Assembly (NCBI GenBank): GCA_025455505.1
Contig: JALOMK010000294.1
Coordinates: forward strand, 1 to 7,115
Direction of reading: 5' to 3'
DNA: 7,115 nucleotides
From: Bacteroidales bacterium
GTDB lineage: Bacteria > Bacteroidota > Bacteroidia > Bacteroidales > VadinHA17
Positions 1-7,115 of the stretch are shown here, piece by piece (the first letter of the stretch is position 1; every line of letters begins with the position of its first letter). A program made the position numbers and the translations under genes. The notes beneath the pieces are model-generated. The model saw only the letters and a list, made by a program, of their open reading frames with translations. It was not told the origin of the DNA and searched no databases.

Positions 1-877
1 CAAGAGTAAGATCAAGTTCCACCCTGCACTTAAGCCCCGCATTCTCAAGGTAAGAAAGTATAGTTCTTAACTCCCCTGTTCCCTTCACTGCTTCGGGATG
101 AGACGCCAGCAGAGAATCAAGCCTGAGAAGCTTGTCATTGTTGCTGCCTGACAGTGCCAGCAGCGGCTGAAGCTTGGCGACGGAATCTGAAGAGAGACCC
201 TTGGACATAAGTTCCGCATTAACCTCTTCAAGTCCGGTCTTCTCAATCTTGTCGATTGCAACAGTTATGTCAGTAATCCTTTCCGATTCACCTATAAATG
301 AAGCCATGCCTGCAAGGATCTTCCGGTTGTTAAGCTTCACTGTTATCGAAATTCCCAGGGCACTGAAGATGTCGTCAATTATTCTGATCAGTTCGTATTC
401 GTTCAGAAGCGAATCGCTTCCTATGATGTCGGCATCGCACTGGTAGAATTCCCTGTATCTTCCCTTCTGGGGCCTGTCGGCGCGCCATACCGGCTGTATC
501 TGGTAACGCCTGAACGGGAATGCAATTTCATCGCGATGCTGGACTACATACCGTGCAAAAGGAACAGTGAGGTCGTACCTGAGACCCTTCCCGCATATCC
601 TGGAAGAGATCTTCTGCAGATCGCGGCTTGCCAGCACTTCATCACTTACATCTGATAAAAAGTCACCCGAGTCGAGTATCCTGAATAGAAGCCTGTCCCC
701 TTCATCTCCGTATTTTCCAAGAAGGGTTGAAAGGTTTTCAACTGCAGGGGTTTCAAGAGGCTGGTAGCCGTAGAGCCTGAAAACCTGTCTTATCGTGCTG
801 AAGATGTATTCACGCTTCAGCATCTCCTCTGTTGAAAAATCGCGGGTTCCCTTGGGTATTGATGGTTTGGAAGACAT
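1..877 (-). CDS. hisS: Histidyl-tRNA synthetase, N-terminal 292 residues (cut by window edge)
   Basis: Class II aminoacyl-tRNA synthetase that charges tRNA-His with histidine in the cytoplasm. Translation from the ATG at 877 opens with [14 protein letters not shown], the usual HisS N-terminus. [13 protein letters not shown] lies at about residues 99-111. The motif 2 block begins [15 protein letters not shown] at about residue 122 and runs on through a [12 protein letters not shown] segment. The reading frame is open to the window edge and ends in VELDLTL, directly before the place where the family carries the histidine-binding A-R-G-L-x-Y-Y-T-G motif. That motif, motif 3 and the anticodon-binding domain therefore lie outside; the family is usually about 450 residues in this group, so roughly two thirds is present. 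No Shine-Dalgarno sequence precedes the ATG, as is common in Bacteroidota. The gene is separated from the upstream DUF4870 gene by 138 bp of repeat-rich DNA, and a candidate -7 box at 903-896 suggests its own promoter. No frameshift is visible. Confidence 0.97.
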   Translation of the reverse strand, partial: MSSKPSIPKGTRDFSTEEMLKREYIFSTIRQVFRLYGYQPLETPAVENLSTLLGKYGDEGDRLLFRILDSGDFLSDVSDEVLASRDLQKISSRICGKGLRYDLTVPFARYVVQHRDEIAFPFRRYQIQPVWRADRPQKGRYREFYQCDADIIGSDSLLNEYELIRIIDDIFSALGISITVKLNNRKILAGMASFIGESERITDITVAIDKIEKTGLEEVNAELMSKGLSSDSVAKLQPLLALSGSNNDKLLRLDSLLASHPEAVKGTGELRTILSYLENAGLKCRVELDLTL

Positions 878-895
878 AATTCATGAGATAATCCA

Positions 896-903
896 CAAAA
901 GTA
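896..903 (-). promoter_or_regulatory. Candidate Bacteroidota -7 box for hisS
   Basis: On the minus strand this reads TACTTTTG, a full match to the Bacteroidota -7 consensus TAnnTTTG. It lies 18 nt before the hisS ATG, which would give a very short leader. About 20 nt upstream, where a TTTG -33 element is expected, there is only the G-rich palindrome arm, so the promoter is incomplete. The region is T-rich and an 8-bp match with two free positions can occur by chance. Confidence 0.3.
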
Positions 904-920
904 ACAAAAATCCCGGTACC

Positions 921-952
921 CCCTATCCCCGGACTTAAGTCCGGGGATAGGG
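921..952. repeat. Perfect 32-bp palindrome, possible terminator between the DUF4870 gene and hisS
   Basis: The left arm CCCTATCCCCGGACTT (921-936) is the exact reverse complement of the adjoining right arm (937-952), with no spacer and CTTAAG at the centre. In RNA either strand would fold into a very stable GC-rich hairpin. Read leftward, after the DUF4870 stop, the palindrome is followed about 10 nt later by a T5 run (minus strand of 906-910). It could therefore end transcription of the three-gene cluster, although the T-run is further away than in a standard intrinsic terminator. The right arm is also the first copy of the adjacent 15-bp tandem repeat. Confidence 0.75.
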
Positions 953-1006
953 AGTCCGGGGATAGGGAGTCCGGGGATAGGGAGTCCGGGGCTTTGGGGG
1001 CCGGGG
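938..1006. repeat. 15-bp tandem repeat, G-rich on the plus strand
   Basis: The unit CCGGGGATAGGGAGT is present three times in exact tandem (941-955, 956-970, 971-985). It is preceded by AGT and followed by a partial fourth copy (CCGGGG, 986-991) and a further G-rich tail to about 1006. Each unit overlaps the right arm of the neighbouring palindrome, so the single inverted copy at 921-936 could pair with any of the three. The plus strand holds about nine runs of three to five G separated by 2-5 bases, a pattern with G-quadruplex potential. It lies wholly between genes. No spacers are present, so this is not a CRISPR array. Confidence 0.85.
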
Positions 1007-1015
1007 ACAGTGGTT

Positions 1016-1420
1016 TTATTGAATGAAGGGTATTGAAAGCGGGTACCTGAATCTTTCTCCCTTTGCCGCCTTAATGCTGGCTATTATTACGCAAACCAGC
1101 CTCAATACCATAATTGAGAATATTATTGGAAAACCAATGACAATGAAGCACAGAGGTATCGCAAGAAAAATGTACAACAGCATCGACAGGTTGAAATTCA
1201 TCGCGTTCTTCCCGTTTTCATTCACCCAGTCGGACTCGTCCCTTTTTGAAAGCCAGCATACAAGCGGCCCTATTATCCCCCCGAAAGGAAAGAAATATCC
1301 TGACAGTGCCGACAGGTGACAAAGCATTGCCCAGTTGCGCTCCGATTCCGGTATAGGTCTGATCTCTTCCATGATGTCATTGTTTTGTATAAAGACGGCA
1401 AATCCCAGGTGGTGCTGCAT
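1016..1420 (-). CDS. Small DUF4870-like membrane protein
   Basis: A 134-residue inner-membrane protein resembling the DUF4870 (Tic20-like) family, whose function is not established. The family pattern is visible: ERNWAMLCHLSALSGY at about residues 27-42, then P-x-G-G-I-I-G-P-L-V-C-W-L (45-57) forming the first membrane segment. A charged loop with a NENGKNAMNFNLS segment follows (67-79), then two more hydrophobic segments at about 80-117, and a GERFRYPLSIPF tail. The ATG at 1420 shares its A with the upstream gene's stop (TGATG), which suggests translational coupling. The in-frame ATG at 1372, giving a 118-residue protein starting MEEIRPIPESERNW, fits the family N-terminus better because residues 1-16 show no family features. 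Neither start has a Shine-Dalgarno sequence, so the start is undecided. It is the last gene of the 3046-1016 cluster. The family assignment is from memory of the motif. Confidence 0.85.
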   Translation of the reverse strand: MQHHLGFAVFIQNNDIMEEIRPIPESERNWAMLCHLSALSGYFFPFGGIIGPLVCWLSKRDESDWVNENGKNAMNFNLSMLLYIFLAIPLCFIVIGFPIIFSIMVLRLVCVIIASIKAAKGERFRYPLSIPFIQ

Positions 1421-2271
1421 CAGTTTTTCGCCGCCATTCTTTTAAGGTCGGCAGGAAGCAGTGCATTGGGATTTGAAGCATTGATAGTATGCTGATTATA
1501 ATAATACATGTTTGCATCATCAGTGCCTATGAGCATCTTGTAGCAATAGCCACTGCTGCTTTCATTTACTGGTCCGACCTTGTGCAAAATAATCGTACCT
1601 GCCGCCTTTCCTTCAATAGCCTTTACAATCTCTTCCTCTGTCACTATTTCAAGGGCACTGCCATAAATTTCGCGGATTTTTTCAATCGTGCTGATCCCGG
1701 GAGCCAGGTCTTCCTGCCTGACAAGTATTTTCCTTGTATGAATTTCAGGAGTATGCCTGTTGTAATACCTCAGGTAGCGTCTCCCGGTTAGCGACGGATC
1801 CTTTGCAATCATGGAAGCATGTTTCTGCATGAATGAGAGTATTGCTCCAATCTTGTATCCGTAATCAAGATCGTCCTCATCCGCCGAAGAAAGAGGCACA
1901 GCGCATATCTCCGGCATTTTGCCCAGTTCATCAAGGTTTTTTCCCTGTAGAAGGTTAATGAAAGTATATGCTGATCCGGACTTGTCACGCTCGAAATTAT
2001 TCTGTGTCAGTATTATGAATGAAAATGCGGGATCCCTTCTTTTTTCTTCAAATTCTGCTGCGCTTATGAATTCATACGGAGTGATTGTCCAGAATGAAGC
2101 AATTCCCTTCCTGATATAGGAGTTGTAAGGAGAAAGCTGGTCATCATCGAGGACAATGCAGGTCCTGGACCTGGTGAACAATGCAATATCGCTTCCCGAT
2201 GGAAAGGGTGCCTGTCCGTTCAGACTTACTGAAAGGAGCAGGATTGCTACTGCCAGGTAAGATCGTATCAT
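1420..2271 (-). CDS. Exported protein of unknown function, 283 aa
   Basis: I do not recognise a named family. The N-terminus MIRSYLAVAILLLSVSLNGQA is a clear Sec signal peptide, with cleavage expected near residues 19-21 and no lipobox Cys, so the mature protein should be periplasmic or otherwise envelope-located. The mature part is soluble, mixed alpha/beta in character, with an early segment SRTCIVLDDDQLSPYNSYI, a mid-protein DEDDLDYGYKIGAI segment, basic R/Y-rich stretches (TGRRYLRYYNRHTPE), and a Tyr-containing C-terminal region (ANMYYYNQHTINASN). No catalytic signature or repeat is evident. It begins 7 bp after the Tyr-rich protein gene and its stop overlaps the start of the DUF4870-like gene by one base, so the three are almost certainly cotranscribed. 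The shared signal peptides suggest that it and the upstream product act in the same compartment; that is inference. Confidence 0.85.
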   Translation of the reverse strand: MIRSYLAVAILLLSVSLNGQAPFPSGSDIALFTRSRTCIVLDDDQLSPYNSYIRKGIASFWTITPYEFISAAEFEEKRRDPAFSFIILTQNNFERDKSGSAYTFINLLQGKNLDELGKMPEICAVPLSSADEDDLDYGYKIGAILSFMQKHASMIAKDPSLTGRRYLRYYNRHTPEIHTRKILVRQEDLAPGISTIEKIREIYGSALEIVTEEEIVKAIEGKAAGTIILHKVGPVNESSSGYCYKMLIGTDDANMYYYNQHTINASNPNALLPADLKRMAAKN

Positions 2272-2278
2272 AATATGC

Positions 2279-3046
2279 TTATCGTTTTGCCGGAATATAG
2301 AGAGGATTCCGTTCGTTGAACTTCCTGAGAAACACGAACATCTGCTCTTTCTTCTTTTGCTTTGAAAGCTGCACGAACTGGTCGTACAATTCAGGATCCT
2401 TCATCAGCAGCACCTCCGTGTTGTCGACTTCAAACTCGAGAAGCTTGCCGCTTTCGAAGTCAATTATGTACTGCTGAAGCTCAGTGCGTGCAACCGGCTG
2501 GTTGTATGCGGAGTAGGGATAATAGGGCGAATAAGGGGAGTAATAGCTGTAAGGACTGTAGTAATTTCCGTATCCGTAGCCATAGGGTGAATAGTAAGGA
2601 TCGTAATAACCATAGGGAGAATTGGAATACCTTGAATCATAGGTTGTTATGTCGGCCACAAAATGACAGATGTTGCCAACGAATGTTATGCGGTTGAAAT
2701 TATCCTGTATCTGGATATAAAGCACCCCGTTTCTCGAGTAACCCCAGATAGTATTTTTTTCTATCTCCTGGCGCACTCCCATCTGGTCATAGAAATAGAT
2801 CTTATCGGCCGCCAGCACTTTCTTGAAGAATTCCCTGTCGTTATAATCCACTGAAGTCAGAAGTTTTGCTTTCGGGATAGGGCTGTTTGCCTTTACCATC
2901 TCGAAATTGAGGTAGATCCCGTCAGTAAACTTAAAATCGGGGGTGTATTTAACCATACCCTCTTCTTCCTGTCCGTACGAAGTTAAAGTGGAGGGGTGCA
3001 GGAAGAGCAGCAACGATGTCAGTAATCCGCACAATAATCTTTTCAT
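2279..3046 (-). CDS. Exported Tyr/Pro/Gly-rich protein, 255 aa
   Basis: Conserved-type exported protein without a known function. The ATG at 3046 gives MKRLLCGLLTSLLLFLHPS, a good signal peptide ending near SYGQ (residues 22-25). A TTG nine bases upstream (3055) extends the frame by three residues but is a poor choice. The mature protein has an N-terminal domain with DGIYLNFEMVKANSPIP and WGYSRNGVLYIQI, a pattern I associate with unnamed Bacteroidota proteins. There follows a low-complexity stretch at about residues 136-181 with 20 Tyr in 46 residues in SPY/GYY/PYY patterns. The C-terminal domain contains ELQQYIIDFESGKLLEF, LLMKDPELYDQF, a KQKKK cluster and FLRKFNERNPLYIP. Sequence on both sides of the Tyr-rich linker looks domain-like, so the linker probably joins two folded parts. 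It is first in the cluster; a candidate promoter lies at 3126-3095. Confidence 0.87.
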   Translation of the reverse strand: MKRLLCGLLTSLLLFLHPSTLTSYGQEEEGMVKYTPDFKFTDGIYLNFEMVKANSPIPKAKLLTSVDYNDREFFKKVLAADKIYFYDQMGVRQEIEKNTIWGYSRNGVLYIQIQDNFNRITFVGNICHFVADITTYDSRYSNSPYGYYDPYYSPYGYGYGNYYSPYSYYSPYSPYYPYSAYNQPVARTELQQYIIDFESGKLLEFEVDNTEVLLMKDPELYDQFVQLSKQKKKEQMFVFLRKFNERNPLYIPAKR

Positions 3047-3094
3047 GACATTCAATTATTTAACCTGTTAAGATCAAAATCCGTACCGCTGTTG

Positions 3095-3126
3095 CAAATT
3101 TACAATTTAAAAAGATCATATCACAA
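3095..3126 (-). promoter_or_regulatory. Candidate Bacteroidota promoter for the 3046-1016 cluster
   Basis: Reading leftward, TTG at 3126-3124 (part of GTTG) is followed after 21 nt by TAAATTTG at 3102-3095, a full match to the -7 consensus TAnnTTTG. Spacing is close to that of known Bacteroidota promoters. Start of transcription would be around 3090, giving a leader of about 45 nt before the ATG at 3046. The -33 element overlaps the last codons of the broken ubiD. No hairpin terminator is seen between ubiD and this gene, so read-through is also possible. Confidence 0.5.
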
Positions 3127-4968
3127 CTTCCTCATTCCCGCTGCGCAGAAGCATCCTTGTCTTCAGCGAGGGAGACTTAATGAAATTGCCAAGCCCGAGA
3201 CTTTCCCATTTATTGTCTACTGCCAGTATGGTGTCTTCAGAGGAGCATACAACATTTGGCCATCTCCTGGGGAATCCTCCTTTCCTGTATGCCTTTATTG
3301 TACCATCGATCAGGATGGATTCCTCCGCAAGGAATCTGTGATCCCTTGAAGGATCGCTGTTCCCAAGAAGCTGCCAGGCAACAGTGAAGTAATCCGACGG
3401 ATCCACAGGAGAATCGACCGCAATGAGCAGCCGTATCTGTTTCAGGAGTATATCCGATGCGAAAAGTCTTTCAACTTCATCTTTCCAGGAAGGAGAGGTT
3501 TCCTGGTCAACAGCAATTACTGCAACGGGAAAATCATCTTCACCGGGAACGATGCAGGCTGCCTTAACAGAGCTCAGCGAAGAAAGGAGCATGACGTAAT
3601 CAGTATTCTTCAGCATTTTGTCGTTATCGGCAATGCGCTTACCGCTCTCTTCAGGCAGCTTGACAGTGGCATCTATACCGAGCTTGCCAGAGGCCCCTTT
3701 CCAAAGACAAGGTCTGAAGCCATTGATGTATTCACTGATATATTGACGAACAATTCCCTGTAATTCCTGATATCAACATCACCGCTTACAACAACAATAT
3801 ACTTTGAAAACATCATCTGCCCTGCTCCGAAAAGGGAACTAATCACCTTCATGCCCTGCCCGGGATATGATTTCCTTATTCTGACAACAACAAGATTATG
3901 TGCAACTCCCGCATCGGGCATATGAAAGTCGCTTACCTCCGGGAGCAGGGCCATTTTCACAGGGGCCAGGAATAATCTTTCCGTTGCGCGTGCAAACCAG
4001 GCGTCTTCCTGGGGTGGCACGCCCACTATTGTTGCAGGATAGACAGCATCTCTCCTGTGGCTTATGCACGTGACGTGAAAGACGGGGTACCAGTCGGCAA
4101 GAGAATAGAAACCTGTATGATCCCCGAAAGGACCTTCCCAGATCATTGCCTCACTGGTATCGACATATCCTTCGATAACTATATCTGCATCTGCGGGAAC
4201 ATAGAGATTATTTGTAAGGCATCTTACAAGTTGCACCTTCCTTTTTCTAAGGAATCCGGCGAGTATGTATTCCGAAATATTTTCGGGCAGGGGAGCCGTT
4301 GCGGCGTATGTATAAACGGGATCGCCTCCGAGAGTAACTGAAACCGGCATCCTGCCTCCCTTGTTTTTCCATGCTTCATAATGTGCTGCACCGGTTTTAT
4401 GTCGTTGCCAGTGCATTCCGGCAGTCGTTTTTCCTGTCACCTGCATCCTGTACATGCCGACGTTTGAACTGCCTGTATCGGGGTTGACAGTATGAACCAT
4501 TGGCAGGGTAATGAATCTGCCGCCGTCGAAAGGCCAGCATCTGAGCACAGGGAAAACTGACAGATCGGGATCATTGATAACGACTTCCTGGCACGATCCT
4601 TTCCACCGGCTGCGTGAAGGCATGAAGGAGGCAAGCCTGAGCAGCTGAGAAAGGGATTTCAAACCTCCTTTAAAGGACCGGGAAGGACCTGTAAGCATGC
4701 TGAACAAGTCCAGGATTTCTGCGCCTGCCTCGCCGAGGTTATTGCGACCGATTGCGTCTGCCATCCTGGATTCTGAGCCGAAAGCATTTATGAGGAGGGG
4801 GAAGGCAGTACCCGTGTTTTCGAAGAGCAGGGCTTTGCCCTCACTTTTCGCTATTCTGTCTGTAATTTCAGTTATTTCGAGCTCCGGGTTTACGAAGGGT
4901 TTTATCCTTTCCAGTTCACCTGATTCATCGAGATGTCTTACAAAACTGTTCAGACCATTGTAGGGCAT
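3116..4968 (-). pseudogene. ubiD: UbiD-family prenylated-FMN decarboxylase, disrupted by an internal deletion and frameshift
   Basis: UbiD-family enzymes decarboxylate aromatic or alpha,beta-unsaturated acids using prenylated FMN; the substrate here is unknown. The first part, from the ATG at 4968 (MPYNGLNSFVRHLDESGELERI), runs 431 codons to a TAG at 3675-3673. It keeps NVGMYRMQ (169-176), MHWQRH (185-190), IEGYVD (265-270) and EGPFGDHTGFY (278-288). By alignment to characterised members these hold the catalytic Arg174, Glu278 and Asp283. After GKGPL (residue 427) the family continues with about 13 residues including DVLDH and then a G-K-[LM]-x-I-D-x-T-x-K block. Here that block (GKLGIDATVKLPEE) follows at once in another frame from 3688 and stays open to the stop at 3116, adding 190 residues. 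A net loss of 40 bases (13 codons plus one) explains this. The C-terminal part matches the family extension (DGTIKAYRKGGFPRRWPN, LGLGNFI). Without the lesion the protein would be about 630 aa. A sequencing or assembly error remains possible. Confidence 0.85.
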
Positions 4969-4988
4969 GGAGTCTTTTGTATTTCAGG

Positions 4989-4996
4989 CAAAGATA
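4989..4996 (-). promoter_or_regulatory. Candidate -7 box for the ubiD-family gene
   Basis: The minus strand reads TATCTTTG here, a full match to TAnnTTTG, 20 nt before the ATG at 4968. No TTTG is found at the expected -33 spacing; only a GGTTTTC segment lies nearby. If real, the leader would be only about 15 nt and the gene would be transcribed independently of the RNA gene upstream. Confidence 0.3.
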
Positions 4997-5044
4997 ATTA
5001 ATAAGGAAGAAGAAAACCGGCCGGAATGCAATGAGGGATATATA

Positions 5045-5537
5045 AAACAATAATGGGAACTATTCGTTAAGATTAGTTCCCATTCAACCGCCACAGCCTA
5101 AGCTGCTTTGGAAGTCAGGTTACTGTTATTCTGACCGGCTGATTACCGGGATACAAGATCCTTTATTTCAGCCCCTGGCTATCCGGTTCTGCCTGTTACA
5201 GCCTAACCTTCCTGCTGTCCTTTCCCGTCCGCCCTAAGGTGGATGGTTCCGGGACGAAGCGTCTTTCAGGCGCCATACGCAGATCCCGAGGGATATTGCA
5301 TGGTTTCAGACCGCCCCTGGCCGAAGCCTCTCGCGCTCTGTAGCCCTCTGACTCAATCTCTGAATGAACGTTTCCGGTCTCATCGATCTTCTGAACATTG
5401 CGGACGCCCGGTCCGTCAGTTCAGGCTTCGGCTCTCCTGATACGCAGGCCTGAGCCTGACCGGGACAGCCTCTGCTTCAATTAAGGAGCTTCTTCCATCC
5501 CCGCATCTTTCGAGCAATCTTTTATCGCTCACCTGAT
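5045..5537 (-). ncRNA. Candidate large structured non-coding RNA of unknown class (about 490 nt)
   Basis: No reading frame here resembles a protein, yet the segment lies between a near-consensus promoter and a terminator-like hairpin on the minus strand. Helices I find by eye, 5' to 3': GAGCGAT/ATTGCTC (5530-5524 with 5518-5512, loop AAAAG); GCTGTCC (5469-5463) with GGACAGC (5220-5214), enclosing the centre; CCCGGTC (5464-5458) with GACCGGG (5413-5407), inside it GGCTC/GAGCC and CCTG/CAGG; CGTCCGC (5406-5400) with GCGGACG (5232-5226); a cUUCGg-capped GGC/GCC; CCAT-GCA/TGC-ATGG around 5303-5273 with an inner ATCC/GGAT; GGCTGA (5173-5168) with TCAGCC (5142-5137), inner GGAT/ATCC; GTCAG/CTGAC (5135-5131, 5118-5114); CAGC/GCTG (5105-5094). 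The long-range helices nest apart from a two-base overlap. I see no RNase P core (GGAAAGUC), tmRNA ends or SRP-type motif. It could be a trans-acting RNA or a long leader for ubiD, whose start is about 80 nt downstream. Ends are estimates. Confidence 0.6.
5052..5084 (-). terminator. Hairpin terminator at the end of the candidate RNA
   Basis: Perfect 11-bp stem: AATGGGAACTA (minus strand 5084-5074) pairs with TAGTTCCCATT (5062-5052) around an 11-nt loop. Leftward it is followed by ATTGTTTTATA, a moderately T-rich tail; in the rightward direction the hairpin is followed by CAACCGCC, so it can only act as an intrinsic terminator for minus-strand transcription. It lies about 84 bp before the ubiD start, so it could also work as an attenuator if ubiD were read from the same promoter. 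Confidence 0.65.
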
Positions 5538-5541
5538 GATA

Positions 5542-5573
5542 CAAAAATAATAAAGAAGGAGTCTGCAAGCAAA
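5542..5573 (-). promoter_or_regulatory. Near-consensus Bacteroidota promoter for the candidate RNA
   Basis: Minus strand TTTG at 5573-5570, then exactly 20 nt, then TATTTTTG at 5549-5542. Both elements match the published Bacteroidota consensus (TTTG / TAnnTTTG) and the spacing is appropriate. This is the best promoter in the window. It points leftward into a region without a protein gene, with transcription expected to begin near 5537-5535. Confidence 0.72.
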
Positions 5574-5762
5574 TATAAGACTTCGTTATTATAAACCCGA
5601 TTTGAACAGCAGACACACAGAATTGTTAATAACGTCGCGAACCCAAATCACATGGCTGCTTCATGCTTTTGTTATTTGAAAAACAAGCTGTTGTCCGGGA
5701 AATGCATCTAATACTTCAGGGAACTTGCCGCTGGCTCGATACCTGAACTCCGGTAAGAAACA

Positions 5763-5796
5763 GAGGCTGCATCCCCGAATATCGGGACACAGCCTC
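5763..5796 (-). terminator. Intrinsic terminator downstream of eno
   Basis: The minus strand folds as GAGGCTG (5796-5790) with CAGCCTC (5769-5763), and inside it CCCGA with TCGGG around a 3-nt loop. Together they form a two-part GC-rich hairpin 24 bp after the eno stop, followed leftward by TGTTTCTT. Related AGAGGCTG-type hairpins are common terminators in Bacteroidota, from memory. The next stretch to about 5597 contains only weaker hairpins (such as TTCAGG with CCTGAA near 5747-5714) and no gene that I can support. Confidence 0.8.
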
Positions 5797-5820
5797 CGTA
5801 TTGAAAGCAATTCCGGATTT

Positions 5821-7104
<1,284 letters not shown>

Positions 7105-7115
7105 TTATTTATTAT

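Noticed and set aside
938..991. CRISPR array
   Set aside because: The 15-bp units are contiguous with no spacers, and no cas genes are nearby.
1023..1319. Plus-strand open frames opposite the DUF4870-like, exported-protein, ubiD and eno genes
   Set aside because: They are antisense shadows of well-supported minus-strand genes and show no protein family features.
3047..3055. TTG start at 3055 for the Tyr-rich protein
   Set aside because: The ATG at 3046 directly precedes a proper signal peptide; the extension adds only three residues at a weaker start codon.
3673..3690. Programmed ribosomal frameshift in the ubiD-family gene
   Set aside because: A conserved segment of about 13 residues is absent at the junction, so a frame change alone would not restore the family sequence, and no slippery run is present. 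A deletion explains both the gap and the shift.
5045..5537. Assignment of the RNA to RNase P RNA, tmRNA, SRP RNA or 6S RNA
   Set aside because: No GGAAAGUC-type P4 core, no tRNA-like ends or TTCGA T-loop with CCA, and the wrong size for SRP or 6S RNA. The GCAGAACCGG segment near 5191-5182 only faintly recalls RNase P.
5243..5616. Short open frames on both strands in the eno-ubiD gap (5243-5440 plus, 5416-5616 minus)
   Set aside because: Compositions are unlike proteins, no family resemblance is visible, and they cut across the promoter and helices of the candidate RNA. The minus-strand frame would start upstream of the promoter.

Overview
The window looks like chromosomal DNA from a Bacteroidota, probably Bacteroidales, genome. 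The support is the character of the histidyl-tRNA synthetase, enolase and UbiD proteins, a Tyr-rich exported protein of a kind I associate with Bacteroidota, the lack of Shine-Dalgarno sequences before starts, and several matches to the Bacteroidota promoter (TTTG at -33, TAnnTTTG at -7). Every gene I support lies on the minus strand, so transcription runs from right to left.

Layout in the order of transcription: (1) eno, complete, 7098 to 5821, followed 24 bp later by a strong hairpin terminator (5796-5763). (2) An 852-bp stretch without a protein gene. Its left two thirds look like an independent non-coding RNA gene of about 490 nt. This has a near-consensus promoter (5573-5542), many nested helices, and a perfect 11-bp terminator-like hairpin (5084-5052). 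It lacks the diagnostic sequences of RNase P RNA and tmRNA, and I could not assign it to a known class. The remainder (about 5597-5762) shows only minor hairpins. (3) A broken ubiD-family decarboxylase gene, 4968 to 3116. Both halves are well preserved, but at about 3688 a conserved stretch of about 13 codons plus one base is missing, which shifts the frame. (4) A three-gene cluster, 3046 to 1016, spaced by 7 bp and by a one-base stop/start overlap. It encodes an exported Tyr/Pro/Gly-rich protein, a second exported protein of unknown function, and a small DUF4870-like membrane protein. (5) A G-rich intergenic repeat with a perfect 32-bp palindrome that runs into three 15-bp tandem copies of its own arm. 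(6) The first 292 codons of hisS, cut by the window edge just before the histidine-binding motif.

The genes do not form one pathway. eno (glycolysis) and hisS (translation) are housekeeping genes flanking a lineage-type envelope cluster. The most interesting items are the large candidate RNA, the disrupted ubiD, and the palindrome/tandem-repeat structure before hisS.
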